In this document: positions 22,680 through 33,314 of the stretch, piece after piece
How positions within the stretch are numbered: the first letter of the stretch is position 1
Layout: each line of letters opens with the position of its first letter
DNA from: Cricetomys ansorgei
Taxonomy: Eukaryota > Chordata > Mammalia > Rodentia > Nesomyidae
Assembly: GCA_026225945.1 (NCBI GenBank)
Contig: JAMJFZ010003746.1
Coordinates: 3,480,501-3,544,500 of the forward strand
Length of the DNA: 64,000 bases
Reading direction: 5' to 3'
Program-made: the position numbers and the translations under genes
Notes under the pieces: generated by a model
The model's input: only the letters and a program-made list of their open reading frames with translations
What the model was told of the DNA's origin: nothing
Database searches by the model: none

Positions 22680-23180
22680 TTTCTCCTTTTTATTTCCTTT
22701 CCCTCCCTTTCCATGATCTTTTGACTTGCCTATGAATAATTTTTGTTTTATTTCTGTCATTTGCAACTGTTTGGCCTTATTTTAAAATTTGGCTCATGTT
22801 TACTGGTCTACGACAGCTCACCATTTACAGGTTTAATGTTGGATAGTACAAATATCAGCTTGAACGTTATTTCACTCAAGAGCCTTCTCTGACTTCTTTA
22901 CCTAGAAATAATCTTTTCTTCCCCCAAATTTCATTGTACATTATTTTTTACCTCTGTGTCGTACATTACCTTCTAAAATGTATTATTTTTATTTAGGCAT
23001 GCATCTTACATTCTTCAGTCACTTTGTTCTGTAATATAATGTCTACCATTGATCAGACAATTATTTATGTGTCAAACTTTTTACATAAGCAAGCATGTTT
23101 GAACTTCACAACCTCCTTCCCAGGAAGTAAGCCTTTTAATCTTCGCTTTATAAGCAAAACTCTGAGGAGTAAAAAGAGTA
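22680..23180. other. AT-rich stretch without recognised content
   Basis: No SINE, LTR or protein similarity seen. Part of it (agcctcttctctgacttctt type wording) could be an old MIR or LINE relic, but I cannot support a call. Confidence 0.3.
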
Positions 23181-23184
23181 ATAT

Positions 23185-23400
23185 GAAAAGATGGCTCAGT
23201 GGTTGAGAGCACTATTGCTCTTCCAGTAGACTCCAGTTGGTTCCTAGTCCCCAAACAGTGGCTCACAGTTGTCTGTGACTCCAGCTCAAAGGGATCTGAT
23301 GTACTTTTCAGGCATTCGTTAACACCAAGTGTGCGAGTGGTGCATAGACATACTTGCAGGCAAAACACCTATACACATAACATAAAATAAAATAAAAATG
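23185..23400 (+). repeat. B2/B3 SINE (rat/cricetid type 3' body)
   Basis: aagatggctcagtggttgag...ggcaaaacacctatacacat and an AATAAAATAAAA tail. Confidence 0.85.
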
Positions 23401-23419
23401 TGTTGTCGAACACAGGAGC

Positions 23420-23463
23420 CAGAATACAAACTCAACCAGTCTGCCCCTAGAGTTTGTATTCTG
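23420..23463. repeat. Perfect 14-bp inverted repeat, 16-base loop
   Basis: cagaatacaaactc (23420-23433) is exactly complementary to gagtttgtattctg (23450-23463). It lies just after a B2 tail and is not part of a repeat I know. Confidence 0.9.
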
Positions 23464-23817
23464 ACTACTGGGCCTCAGCATACTCCATTAATGCTTTCTG
23501 TACAGTGCAGGTGCTAAAGACACCCCTCTAATTAATTTGTGAATCAATTAATGAAACAACAAGGCTGTTGAGTAGCTGTTTATAGACCATGCCAATTTCG
23601 GAAACTTCTTCTGACCCACACATAGCATTAGGAGAGCTAAGACTGTAGAGGATTTAGGAATAAAATCAATCTGATCATTACTAAAAGAAAATTCCACCAA
23701 TACTAACACTGGCAACATTAGAATTAACCAAAAACACTGCTTCACAGGCCCAAGCAGACTAAGCTGAACTTTACTTCTGTAGAAGAGAAGGTTGTACATC
23801 GCAGAGAACTCAATTAT

Positions 23818-23895
23818 GGGCTGGGAGTGCAGCTCAGTGAAGAGTGCATACTGCCGTGCGTAAGGCCTTGTGTTAGATCCCTAGTACAACAAGAA
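23818..23895 (+). repeat. ID SINE
   Basis: tgggctgggagtgcagctca...aaggccttgtgttagatccc. Confidence 0.8.
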
Positions 23896-23899
23896 CACA

Positions 23900-24840
23900 C
23901 GCGTACACATTAAATAAACAAATAAATTACGTTACTCTTTGACTGAACCCTGGTGTCCCATGTGTCCTGAAGAAAGAGAGCAGACGTTATATGCCTTTGG
24001 TTATTGTGTAATTTAATAAGCTAATGTGAAGTACAGGACAGTGCGTGGTATATACAGGACCCTCCAGCCAGTAGGAGTGGGAATTCCCCTCCTTCCCATT
24101 TTGCAACTAAGCTGAATTAACAGACAAAGCCATGAGGAGAGATGAATGAATGACAGCTGGGAGATACTAGTCAAACTCCACAGGGTTAAGTTATTGTGAA
24201 TCAGAGTTGTCAAGTCCACTCCCAAGATTCCTATGAGCAACTTTCAGTCTTGCAGGAGTATCTAGTTAGGAAGACAAATGAGAAGCTTAGAGGAAGAAAG
24301 AAAGAGGAAGTGGTTATTCCTAGCAGAGGGTGAAATTGGCTCATAGGACCCCTTCACTGTGATAGTGACTACTTTGTTTGCTGTGGCTGGGTCAACTCCA
24401 GGGCATTTAAAGATCTGCAGATCTCCTTGGGTCTGCATTTCACAGCGGAAAAGGAAGATTAATTACAGGCACCTGCCAGTCTGGTTATCCCACTTAATGC
24501 AACCACCACAGGAAATTTCCTTTCTCATTCCAGAAACTACTCAATCTCCTGCCTCTGTAATGTTTGCACATCTATCTAGAAGAGGGGCAAACAAACCCTC
24601 ATTTCTCCCAAGCTGTAGGAAAAGCCAGCCTCAACAAGCCTTGAAATTTGTCCTACGAATCTAACAGGTTACTTAAGAGATACTTCAACAATGTATGTCT
24701 TGGGTAAGGTTCTCCAGGAAGAGACCTGTAGGCTGATGTCACGCAAAATTGGTTGGTTGTACATGCTGATTGGTTGCTAGGTTTTTGGTTGGTTGCTTTG
24801 GTTTTGGGTTTGAGGGTTGTTTGTTCGTTTGTGTTTGGTT
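23900..24840. other. No recognised gene or repeat
   Basis: Mostly unique DNA with short chance open frames. A T/G-rich (GGTTGGTTG-like) part at about 24765-24840 leads into the next B1. Confidence 0.35.
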
Positions 24841-24845
24841 TTTGT

Positions 24846-24980
24846 TTTGTTTTGTTTTGAGACAGAGTCTCTTTATTATATAACCCTGGCTGTCCTGGAG
24901 CTTGCTCTGTAGACCAAGCTGGCATTGAACTCACAGAGATCTACGTGCCTCTTGAGCAAATGCCACCATGCTCAGAGGTT
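24846..24980 (-). repeat. B1 SINE, 5' part shortened
   Basis: tgagacagagtctctttatt...aactcacagagatctacgtgcctct, then a gap and atgccaccatgctcag. Confidence 0.82.
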
Positions 24981-24984
24981 CCTA

Positions 24985-26390
24985 GGTTTTTTAGTGGGGA
25001 GTTCAGAATAGCTACTACTATGGTGAATAAGGGAGGCAAAACTGGCAGAGGGATACATTCACCTGCCATGCTGTTGCAATAAAAGCATGTGCTGCATTTC
25101 TGAGAAGCAGCTCAAAGTTGCCCTGAATAAGGCCAGGTATACACCTTTATATCCCAGGCTGCTCGAATGCTGGCGTCCAGCAGGGATGGGTAGAACCTCT
25201 TAACTCCTTTGCTAAATCACTCCTGGGGAGGAACTCACCAACAGCCAGCATTACAGCTTTAAGAATTCTTCAGTACAAACTGCTGTGTAGCTATTAGTCA
25301 TAGACAAAGCTCAAAACTGAGAGACATTTTGATCTGTCGATTTCTAGGAAGTGATAATCGGGAGGAGATGAGAGACCTCTACCTAGGAGTGGAAATGTAG
25401 AAAAGGATGGGCACATTGTAATCGTCAATTTCATTGCAGTAGTGTGGGCAAAAAGCAAGGACTAGATGACCCTCAGAACAGAGGCCTATTTGGGTAGCTG
25501 GTGGTGGAAAAATCAGTTCTCTTTGCAGTTCTCAGCAGGGAAGTTTTTCTGTATTACACAAGCAAAAATACTATCCATCTTGATTTAACTCCACAAGGGT
25601 CTAAAATATTTGTAGTTTGTCAAGTCCTTGGAAGAAAAGCTTTGAAGACGACTTTCTCAAACCTTGGCAAAATGAAAGTCTCACACTCTGTCATCTCTGT
25701 GCTCCTCCCCACTGGTGCGTCCCTCTGTGGCTAACCTCGTAAATTATTTCACAGCAATATACATGCATATACATAGAGCTCAGTGGTAAAGCATATGTAA
25801 GCCAGCTTATAGCAGGCCCTAGGTCCAATCCTCAATACCAACTAATTAATTAGTTAAACAAAGCAACATGAAATATAATAAAATTGGGCGTCTGATTTCT
25901 CTAACAGGTTTTGAACTCCTGGAGCAGAGGCTCTCAAGAGGCTACTCTTTCTCATCTCCCCCACAGCTAGGGATGGCCTTCAAACATTAACGACTAGTCC
26001 AACACAGGCACCAACTAAAGTGGGCACAGGTCTCCACTAGTAGGCACAGCTGAATATTTGTTTGTTCTTGTGGACAAGGCATGCAGGAAACAATTGTTGA
26101 CTTACATTTGCTTAGTAGTCCTGAATTTGACATCGAATGGTCCTCTTTCAGAATTAAGGTGATTTTTCTTGCAAAAGCAAAATCATAATCATTTCCCTCA
26201 TTGATTTAAATTTTACAGGCATCTGTAATTTTGGAAAGCTTTGCAAGAAACAGGATACCCCATATCTTTATTATCAATATGGTAGCCACTAGTCACATGT
26301 CACATAAAATATTGGGTGCTCGGTTCAATTTGAATTTTCAGAAAAAAAAAAGAAGAAGAAGAATCTGCAGTATAAATGTATTGCATGAAA
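24985..26390. other. Mostly unique stretch with no supported gene
   Basis: One weak ID-like piece near 25775-25840 (gagctcagtggtaaagcata). Open frames here are short and unlike known proteins. An A/AAG-rich run is at 26341-26362. Confidence 0.4.
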
Positions 26391-26399
26391 TACTTTGGG

Positions 26400-26530
26400 T
26401 GTTTTTGAGCCAGCATCTAGGCTGGTCTTGAACTTACTATGTATTCCTGGCTGGCCTCTAACTTGCAACAATCCTCCTGCCTCAGCCTCCTAAATATTGG
26501 CATTACCATTGTGGGCTACCATGCCCAATT
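26400..26530 (-). repeat. Old B1/B4 SINE
   Basis: ctaggctggtcttgaactta...cctcctgcctcagcctccta. Confidence 0.72.
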
Positions 26531-26901
26531 TAGAGAAAGCATTTTAAAAGGTCCTTCAAGAGAAATGAGTGTGCTGTTATTTAACTTGGTATTATTCAAA
26601 GATTTTCCTAAATTAATCATCAGAAAGCTTCTCAACTAGAATACCTGGTTACAAACCAAGTCATTGGAAAACAGCAGAAGTACTGTCTTGTAATTAGCCT
26701 TTTGGGAGATAGCATGTTTTGAATTGCTACCTTCAGCCCTGGGAGGCCTACAAGAAGCAGAAGTGAATTAATCTTGAAAAGATTTCCATGACAAAGGTTG
26801 ATTTTTATATATGGCTTGAAGAATCTGAAACTGGCTAAAATGGCAGATATGAGCAACTGAAAAGTCTGTGAAGCTGGTACCTCTAAAACTAGGAATCAGG
26901 C

Positions 26902-27045
26902 CAGGGGGTGGTAGTGCATACCTTTAATCCCAGCACTCAGGAGGCAGAGGCAGGTGGATCTCTGTGAGTTCGAAGCTAGCCTGGTCTACAGAGTAAGTTC
27001 CAGGACAGCCAGAGTTACAGCAGAGAAACCCTGTCTTGAGAAACC
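26902..27045 (+). repeat. B1 SINE, nearly full length
   Basis: gcatacctttaatcccagca...cctggtctacagagtaagtt...agaaaccctgtcttgag. Confidence 0.92.
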
Positions 27046-27131
27046 AAATTAATTAATTAATTAACTAAAAAACTAGGAATCATAAAACAAATGGTGGGTC
27101 TACTTATCATAAAGATATTAAAATTTATTTC

Positions 27132-27345
27132 AGGGACTGGAGAAACTGGCTGAGATTTGGAGCAATGGCTGCTCTTGCCAAGGACCTAAGTTTGGTTCCA
27201 AGTAACCACATGGTAGCTCACAACCATCAGTCTCCAGTTCCTGAGAGCTGAAGATCTGACAGCCTCCTCTGGCCTTCTTTGGTACCAGGTATTCATTGGT
27301 ACACAGACATACATGCAGGCAAAAAAACCCATACACGAAATAATT
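27132..27345 (+). repeat. B2 SINE (rat/cricetid type)
   Basis: gggactggagaaactggctg...ctcacaaccatcagtctcca...catacatgcaggcaaaaaaac. Confidence 0.85.
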
Positions 27346-27384
27346 TTTATTTTTATGTATTTTTATTTTATTTTATGTTTCTTG

Positions 27385-27720
27385 GTTTTTCCAAGACACG
27401 GTTTCTTTATATGGCTCTGGCTGTCCTGGAATTCACTCTATAGACCATGCTGGGCTCAAATTCAGAGATGCACCTGCCTCTGCCTCTGCCTCTGCCCCTG
27501 CCCCTGCCCCTGCCCTGCCCCTGCCCCTGCCCCTGCCCCTGCCCCTGCCCCTGCCCCTGCCCCTGCCTCTGCCTGTGCCTCTGCCTCTGCCTCTGCCTCT
27601 GCCTCTGCCCCTGCCCCTGCCCCTGCCCCTGCCCCTGCCCCTGCCCTGCCTCTGCCTCTGCCTCTGCCTCTGCCTCTGCCTATCCTGGGATGAAAGTCAT
27701 GCACTACTACCACCTGACCA
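27385..27720 (-). repeat. B1 SINE split by a hexanucleotide expansion
   Basis: Left side: tccaagacacggtttcttta...gctcaaattcagagatgcac. Right side: tatcctgggatgaaagtcat then the gcactactaccacctg B1 end. Between them the normal B1 cctgcctctgcctcc has become a long CTGCCY array. Confidence 0.88.
27474..27683 (+). repeat. (CTGCCC/CTGCCT)n hexanucleotide array, about 35 units
   Basis: Blocks alternate: CTGCCT at the edges and middle, CTGCCC between, with two CTGCC 5-mers. The block order suggests repeated slippage or unequal exchange. It is open in several frames (Pro-Ala, Leu-Pro or Cys-Pro strings), which explains long low-complexity open frames here; these are not genes. Confidence 0.96.
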
Positions 27721-27747
27721 AAATGATTTTTAAAAAAAACTTTTTTA

Positions 27748-27895
27748 GCAGGGCGGTGGTGACATACGCCTTTCATCCCAGCACTGGGGAGGCAGAGGCA
27801 GGCGGATCTCTGTGAGTTCAAGGTCAGCCTGGTCTACAGAGTGAGTTCCAGGACAGCCAGAGTTTCAATAGAGAAACCCTGTCTCAGAAAAACCA
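27748..27895 (+). repeat. B1 SINE, nearly full length
   Basis: gcagggcggtggtgacatacgcc...gtctacagagtgagttccag...ccctgtctcag. It faces the expanded B1, making an inverted pair. Confidence 0.92.
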
Positions 27896-28299
27896 ATAAA
27901 TGAATAAATTTTAAAAGATTTAAAGTTATGTTAGAAAGGGATAAAAGTGACAAATAACTCAAATTTTAAAATATTTTGACACACAGCATAGTTGGCTCTC
28001 AGCTAAACTCACTGTACTGATAAATGTCTGTGACAAAGCATCTGACTTTAAGACTAATAAGAGAACTGTAAATTAAAATGACAATGGAATATTGTTTTTC
28101 ACTTGTGGGAAAAATAGTTAAAAGTCAATGTTGGTAATTCTAAGGATAACCAAGCCATCTGCCACTGTTGGTGGAAAAGCCAAGCTTACAACATGGACTC
28201 TTTATATAAAGACTTTGATACATTAATTTTGTTTCTAAGAGGTTAGTTCAAGAAAATATAGAGTTTCCAAACTACACACACATGTCAGTGCAGGTGGTA

Positions 28300-28375
28300 A
28301 GGTGGTATGTATTTCTTTGTTTGTTTTTTTTGGGGTTTTTTTGTTTGTTTTTGTTTTTGTTTTTGTTTTTTGACT
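28300..28375 (+). repeat. T/G-rich (TTTTG)n low-complexity tract
   Basis: gtttgtttttgtttttgttt repeated; probably the remains of a SINE tail. Confidence 0.8.
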
Positions 28376-28504
28376 CTTCCTTGTAATATACCCTCAAAGA
28401 ATGATAGAGTCAGCGTTGAAAGATTCCTTCTTTCATCTTACTATCCAACCTGAAAATTGCCCTTTGTGTCCCTGGCCTATGCTTCTACCTAAACATTTTT
28501 ATTA

Positions 28505-28672
28505 TACTTATTTATTTTGTGTGCAGCCCTGCACTCCTTAAAGTACAAGTGTAAGTGTGGGGATCAGAGGACAACAGTTCCGCCATGTGAGGCTGGGGGA
28601 TGGAACTCAGGTCATCAGGTTTGGTGACAAATGCCTTTCCCCACTGCGATATCTCAGAGACCCCAAACATCT
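28505..28672 (-). repeat. B3 SINE
   Basis: ggggatcagaggacaacagttccgccatgtgagg...ctgcgatatctcagagacccc. Confidence 0.75.
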
Positions 28673-29221
28673 TTTTGGAGAAAGGAGATCACAGGCTCAT
28701 ACGAATAGTATATTGAAACTTAGGGCGACTTTAGCCATTAGCCAGATTTTACTAACATTACATTGGAATCTATCTCCGCGTGACCTCCATTCTTCAGCCC
28801 TTCGTAGCCACACAGAATGCATTATCCGATCTCTCTTTACACACCTGAAGGATGTTATGTCCCAACACAAATTTTTTTTATCTGTGCTGTGTCCTGGGTT
28901 TCTGCATTTTCATAAGATATCATAGGACATTTTATGTTGTTTTTTTTTTCTTGATGTGATTCTTTTTGCCCTTATGGCTCCTGGGGAATAGTTGCTGCAG
29001 GCTTTGTTAGTAGCTTCCTAAAAGAATAGCTGTCAGACAGCATGGAGTGTCACAAGGCCCCATCCCAAGGTAAAAAGCTAGAGTTAGTCAGCAGCTGCTG
29101 AGGGAGGAAGAATCAGCTTTGTTTTGGCTTTTTCAGTGTTGAGTTCTCAATCCTAAGTGTGGTCAGAACTAAACACATGCAGATGAGGGTAACACTAATT
29201 GAACTCAGTAGATATGTCTAT

Positions 29222-29566
29222 ATATATGAAGTTTATTTTTAGTTATGTTTAAAAATGGTTGTTTTGTGCACTGCTGGGAAAAGGGCTGCCTAGGTCTTGG
29301 TATTTTGAATTGTCTGCAGGTGTTGGCTTTATGTAAAGAATTCCTCATGATCTGCACATGGTATCGTTTGAATACTTGAGGGGCAGTAAAAACCCCTGAG
29401 ATGAGATGCTTGGGGTTCTTCTGTCCAGGATGGCGCTTGCCATGACAGTGGTTCCCTCTGCTGAGGTCTGGCAGGATTTGCACCTATGAATATGACTCCC
29501 TGTCTCCTTGATAAGTCATACCGTAGGTGCTCATCTACAAACACACACACACACACACACACACAC
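29222..29566 (+). mobile_element. LTR-like element, copy A, ending in (CA)n
   Basis: It aligns along its length with copy B at 32592-32949: gaagtttattttt, ttgtgcactg, attgtctgcaggtgttgg, gatctgca.atggtatc, ccctctgctgaggtctggcag. The 3' terminus has been lost into a (CA)n tract (29540-29566). Its many open frames are by chance. Confidence 0.6.
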
Positions 29567-29980
29567 ATGAAATCATGATTTCAAGATGGAGGGACACAGA
29601 AGGAATTGAGGGGTAGTAGAAATTTTGCAAATATAGTATACTCATGTAGGAAGTTCTAAAAAAATGGCAGTCAGAACAGAAAACTATACTGTAGAATAGT
29701 GTCTCTTTAACTTTGGTTTTATTTGTTCAGTAGAGGAAGAGTCAAATACATCTTTAGAAGACAATGAAAAGAACCGTGTACTCGTCTCCTAAAAGAATAT
29801 AGACACAAATCCAGATACTGTAATGGATAATTCTAGCACTTAGGAAGCTGAGGCAGGAAGACAGTGAGTTGATCTCTCAGGGTTTCCACCCGAGGTCTGC
29901 ACTGTGTATTAGACAAAGAGAATGAATAGAACACCTTGCTATTTTCTCAGTGCAGTGTGCTTCAAGGTAGGCAAGCCTGG

Positions 29981-30050
29981 GGCTGAGGGTGTAGCTCAGT
30001 AGTAAAAGGTGTCCTTAGAATACATAAGGATCTGAGACTAAGGGCAGGGG
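29981..30050 (+). repeat. ID SINE
   Basis: ggggctgagggtgtagctcagtagtaaaag. Confidence 0.75.
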
Positions 30051-30414
30051 GAATACAGCAAAAACAAGTTCCTTTTCACCAGTAAATAGGAGAGGGTTGG
30101 AATCCTAACCTTCACCATCTAATGTCTTCTGTCTAAGCAGAGGTCATATCTGCTCCGAAGAGAATTACTAGTCAACTAACTTCAATCACTGGCTAGGTGA
30201 CTCTAGAGTCAAATGTTTCTGTACTCGGATTACCCATCTGTTGTACTCAAGGTTCCTCCCTTCCTCAGAAAAGACAATAGGAAAAGGCACATGGATGCAC
30301 GGAGTCCTGTGGTTCGCCAGAAAAAAACCCGTAATACAGAGTACTGTTAAGAGTTTATCTGTCCAGAACGGCAATCCTTAAAAACAAACTAACACACTTT
30401 AAGAGTCAAAACAC

Positions 30415-30560
30415 AGGCTGAGGGATGGTTCAGTAGCAGAGTACTTGCCTTATATGTATGAAAGCCTGGGTTTTAGCCTATGTAAAAGTCACATCCAAGA
30501 AAAAGGAGGAGGAGGAGGAAGAAGAAAGAAAGGAAATAAAGGAAGGAAGAAAGAAGGAAA
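30415..30560 (+). repeat. ID SINE with GA-rich tail
   Basis: gctgagggatggttcagtagcagagtacttgcc, followed by aggaggaggaggaagaag and gaaagaaggaa runs. Confidence 0.78.
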
Positions 30561-30576
30561 TTAAAATCACGTAAAA

Positions 30577-30740
30577 TAGCTGGGTGGTGGTGGCACATGC
30601 CTTTAATCCCAGCATTCAGGAGCAGAGGCAGGTGGATTTCTCAGTTTGAGACTAGCCTGGTCTACAGAATAAGTTCCAGGACAGCCAGAGCTACACAGAA
30701 AAAATAACTGTCTCTAAAAATCAAAAACAAACCACAAACA
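30577..30740 (+). repeat. B1 SINE
   Basis: agctgggtggtggtggcaca tgcctttaatcccagcattc...ggacagccagagctacacag. Confidence 0.9.
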
Positions 30741-30784
30741 AACAAACAAACAAAAATAGATAAACTTCCAGATCTGTGAAAATT

Positions 30785-30862
30785 TATAACCTCAGCAGAG
30801 AGAGGCAGAGAGACAAGTTCAAAGCCAGCCTGGGCTAGATAGTGAGATTTGGTCTTTAAATA
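30785..30862 (+). repeat. B1 SINE fragment
   Basis: gagaggcagagagacaagtt caaagccagcctgggctaga. Confidence 0.7.
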
Positions 30863-30889
30863 ATTTAATTAATTATTATTATTGTTTGG

Positions 30890-31055
30890 TTTTTTTTTTT
30901 TTTGGTATTTTGGAGCAGAATTTCTCTGTGTAGCCCTGGCTGTCTGTCCTGGAACTCACTTTGTAGATCAGGCTGACTTCAAACTCATAGAGGTACGACT
31001 GCCTCTGCCGCCCAAGTGCTGGGATTAAAGGTGTGCACCAGCACCACATGGCTTA
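30890..31055 (-). repeat. B1 SINE
   Basis: ttctctgtgtagccctggct...cccaagtgctgggattaaag. Confidence 0.9.
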
Positions 31056-31424
31056 ATTAATTAATATTTAAAAGTATTAAAAATTAAAAAAGACCCACTT
31101 AATATTATATAAACATTAAAGCTTAGAATGTGTTAGAAGCTAGCAAAGTATATTTAAATTGATCTTCAGTGCTGAGCCTTTAACTGCAAGAATTAAAGTC
31201 TTTATCACAAAACTTGTACCCACAGGCTAAATTTCATCATGAAGTTCATTTGAAGGTTTGTGGGTATCACTCATGGGTAGGACACTTGCTTAGTGTATAC
31301 AAAGCCCCAAATGCTTTCTTGGACTTTCCCTCCATGTCTTAAGAAAATGCTGTAACCCAGGAATGGGGCTCTCTGAATGCCCTCTTCCCTGCCATCTAAT
31401 TATTTGTCATTTGAATTGGCGGAA

Positions 31425-31605
31425 GTTTTCACTATGGTGCTTAGGCTGGTTCTAAACTTCTGGGATCTGGTGATATTCCCACCTCAGACTCCCAAGTAGA
31501 TGGAACCAGGCCAACATGCAGACCTTTTTTGTTTGTTGGTTTGTTTGCTTTTTGTTTCTAAGACGGGGTTTCACTATGTAACAGCCCTGACTGTCCTGAC
31601 CCCTT
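31425..31605 (-). repeat. Old B1-like SINE pieces
   Basis: cactatggtgcttaggctgg...tcccaagtagatgg, then a second start at aagacggggtttcactatgt that stops early. Confidence 0.55.
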
Positions 31606-31841
31606 AGTGTGTCCAACTGATGACTAAGCCCTTAGACACACTGCAGGTCTGCGGTGCAGATGGGGGAGGGGCTTCCGAGTGCATCTTCTCATATGGAAGT
31701 CACATGTGCAAGCTTGCTGAAGGCTGGGTGAGGTCTCCTGCAGAAGGACCTTATTCTCACTAGTGAGGGAGCAGCCCAAGTCACGTTTATCAGCTTAGAT
31801 TTCTCTTATGGGTTCTAAGTTTTGGATGTGTATACTTTGTT

Positions 31842-31998
31842 GTTTGTTTGTTTGTTTGTTTTTATTATTTTAGATACGTTCTCTTATGGCCTGGAATGGC
31901 CTCAAACTCTTCTATGTGTTGAGCCTGCCCTTGAACTCTTGATCTTTCTGCCTCCACCTACCAAGTGCTGGGACTACAGGAGTGTGCCAACACAGCCA
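31842..31998 (-). repeat. B1/B4 SINE
   Basis: ttagatacgttctcttatgg...taccaagtgctgggactaca. Confidence 0.75.
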
Positions 31999-32034
31999 AC
32001 TTTTAAATATCTTTCTTAGAAAGATTTTAGTCAC

Positions 32035-32220
32035 CTGTGTTCGTTTACTAGTGCCATTATAATGGAGCACCCCACACTGGAGGCCTAAAAAAAAAGAGCT
32101 TTTCTTCCTCACAGATCTGGAAACTAGATGTCCAAGATGAAGGTGACAACAGGGTTGCTTGTTGCTATGACTTCCCACCATGGCTTTTTCCTTCTATCTT
32201 CACAGGGTCTTATCTGTATA
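32035..32220 (-). repeat. Ancient interspersed repeat, class uncertain (MaLR-like)
   Basis: ttcgtttactagtgccatta...cctcacagatctggaaacta gatgtccaagatgaaggtg has the wording of mammalian-wide LTR/LINE repeats. I cannot name the family. Confidence 0.35.
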
Positions 32221-32259
32221 TGTGACTATGGATTGTACCCTCAATTCTTACATTTCTGT

Positions 32260-32262
<3 letters not shown>

Positions 32263-32341
<79 letters not shown>
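32263..32341 (+). repeat. (GT)n-(GA)n compound microsatellite
   Basis: About 16 GT then about 22 GA units, in the variable part of a B3 element. Confidence 0.95.
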
Positions 32342-32343
<2 letters not shown>

Positions 32344-32455
32344 AATTTGCTGGAACCAGTTTTCTGCTTCCAACATGTGGAGCCCAGGGGTTGAACTCAG
32401 GTTGTCAGAGCCTGGAGGCACAGGCTTTTATTCTCTGAGCAATATCTCTCACCCC
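32342..32455 (-). repeat. B3 SINE, distal half
   Basis: ttgctggaaccagttttctg...ctgagcaatatctctcacccc. Confidence 0.75.
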
Positions 32456-32461
32456 TAAACT

Positions 32462-32588
32462 TTTTATTTTATTTTATTTTTTAAGAAAGGGTATATCACT
32501 ACGTAGCCCTAACTAACCTGGAACTATGTAGACCAGACTGACCTTGAACTCACAAAGCTCTGCCTGTCTCTGCCTGTTCTGGGATTAC
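32462..32588 (-). repeat. B1 SINE, cut off by the adjoining LTR
   Basis: atcactacgtagccctaact...ctctgcctgttctgggatta; it stops where the LTR target duplication begins. Confidence 0.8.
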
Positions 32589-32591
32589 ATG

Positions 32592-32949
32592 TTGTGGAAG
32601 TTTATTTTCACTTGTGTTTAAATTAGTTGCTTTTGTGCACTGTTGGAAAAAGGGATGTGTAGGCCTTGGCATTTTGTATTGTCTGCAGGTGTTGGATTTC
32701 TGTGGGGGGAGCTGATTGCTAATGATCTGCATATGGTATCAGTAGACACCTGAGGAGTTCTGAATCAATAAAAACACCTGAGCTCAGATGCTTAGTTTTC
32801 CACTGTCCAGTACGGCATTGGCCATGGTAGTAATTCCCTCTGCTGAGGTCTGGCAGGGCTTCATGTATGAAAATGCCTCGTGTAGTCCTTTCTGAGCCAC
32901 CACTGCAGGCATACAGCTACAAACAGTGCCCCACGTTGGGCACTAACAC
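32592..32949 (+). mobile_element. Solo LTR, copy B, with 5-bp target duplication and a primer-site complement at its end
   Basis: TGTGGAAGTTTATTTTC at the left and GGGCACTAACA at the right give TG...CA ends, flanked by catgt on both sides. An AATAAA signal is near 32767. The last bases include GCCCCACGTTGGGC, exactly complementary to the 3' part of a tRNA-Lys type primer-binding site used by class II elements. Known: such primer sites normally lie just outside the LTR. No internal region follows. Family not named. Confidence 0.62.
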
Positions 32950-32957
32950 ATGTTATA

Positions 32958-33180
32958 AGATATATGTGCCCTGAAACCATGCTAAGCAAAATAAGCCAGA
33001 TACAAAAGAGCATGGGCATATGATATGATTCAATTAATAGTAAATATCTAGGATATGCCAATTTGTAGAGATATAAAGTAGATTAGTAGTTGGACAGGGA
33101 CTGGGTAGAGTGATCAGATGATGAAAATATTTAGGAATTAGATAGTGGGGGTTATAGTACAACTTTTATGCCCTACCTTT
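32958..33180 (+). repeat. L1M-type LINE 3' UTR fragment
   Basis: ccatgctaagcaaaataagc cagatacaaaa ... tagagatataaagtagatta gtagttg matches the old L1 3' end ('gctaagtgaaataagccag'). Confidence 0.75.
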
Positions 33181-33232
33181 GGAAAAAAAAAAAAAAAACC
33201 TATTAAGGCATATCCTTTAAAAACAAATAATG

Positions 33233-33310
33233 GGCTGGGGATGTAGCTCAGTGGTAGGGTGCTTTCCTCACAGGTGTGAGGTCCTGAGTTTGTTCCCTGT
33301 CACTACAAAA
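33233..33310 (+). repeat. ID SINE, good copy
   Basis: gggctggggatgtagctcagtggtagggtgc...gtcctgagtttgttccctg; A and B boxes are clear. Confidence 0.9.
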
Positions 33311-33314
33311 ATAA

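Noticed and set aside
27313..27821. Three frames of 119-126 codons with Pro-Ala, Leu-Pro/Cys-Pro and Gly-Ala/Gly-Arg strings
   Set aside because: They are translations of the CTGCCY array inside a B1.
29222..32949. A complete provirus bounded by copies A and B
   Set aside because: The DNA between them is SINE-rich and unique, with no primer site after A, no polypurine tract before B and no retroviral protein text seen.
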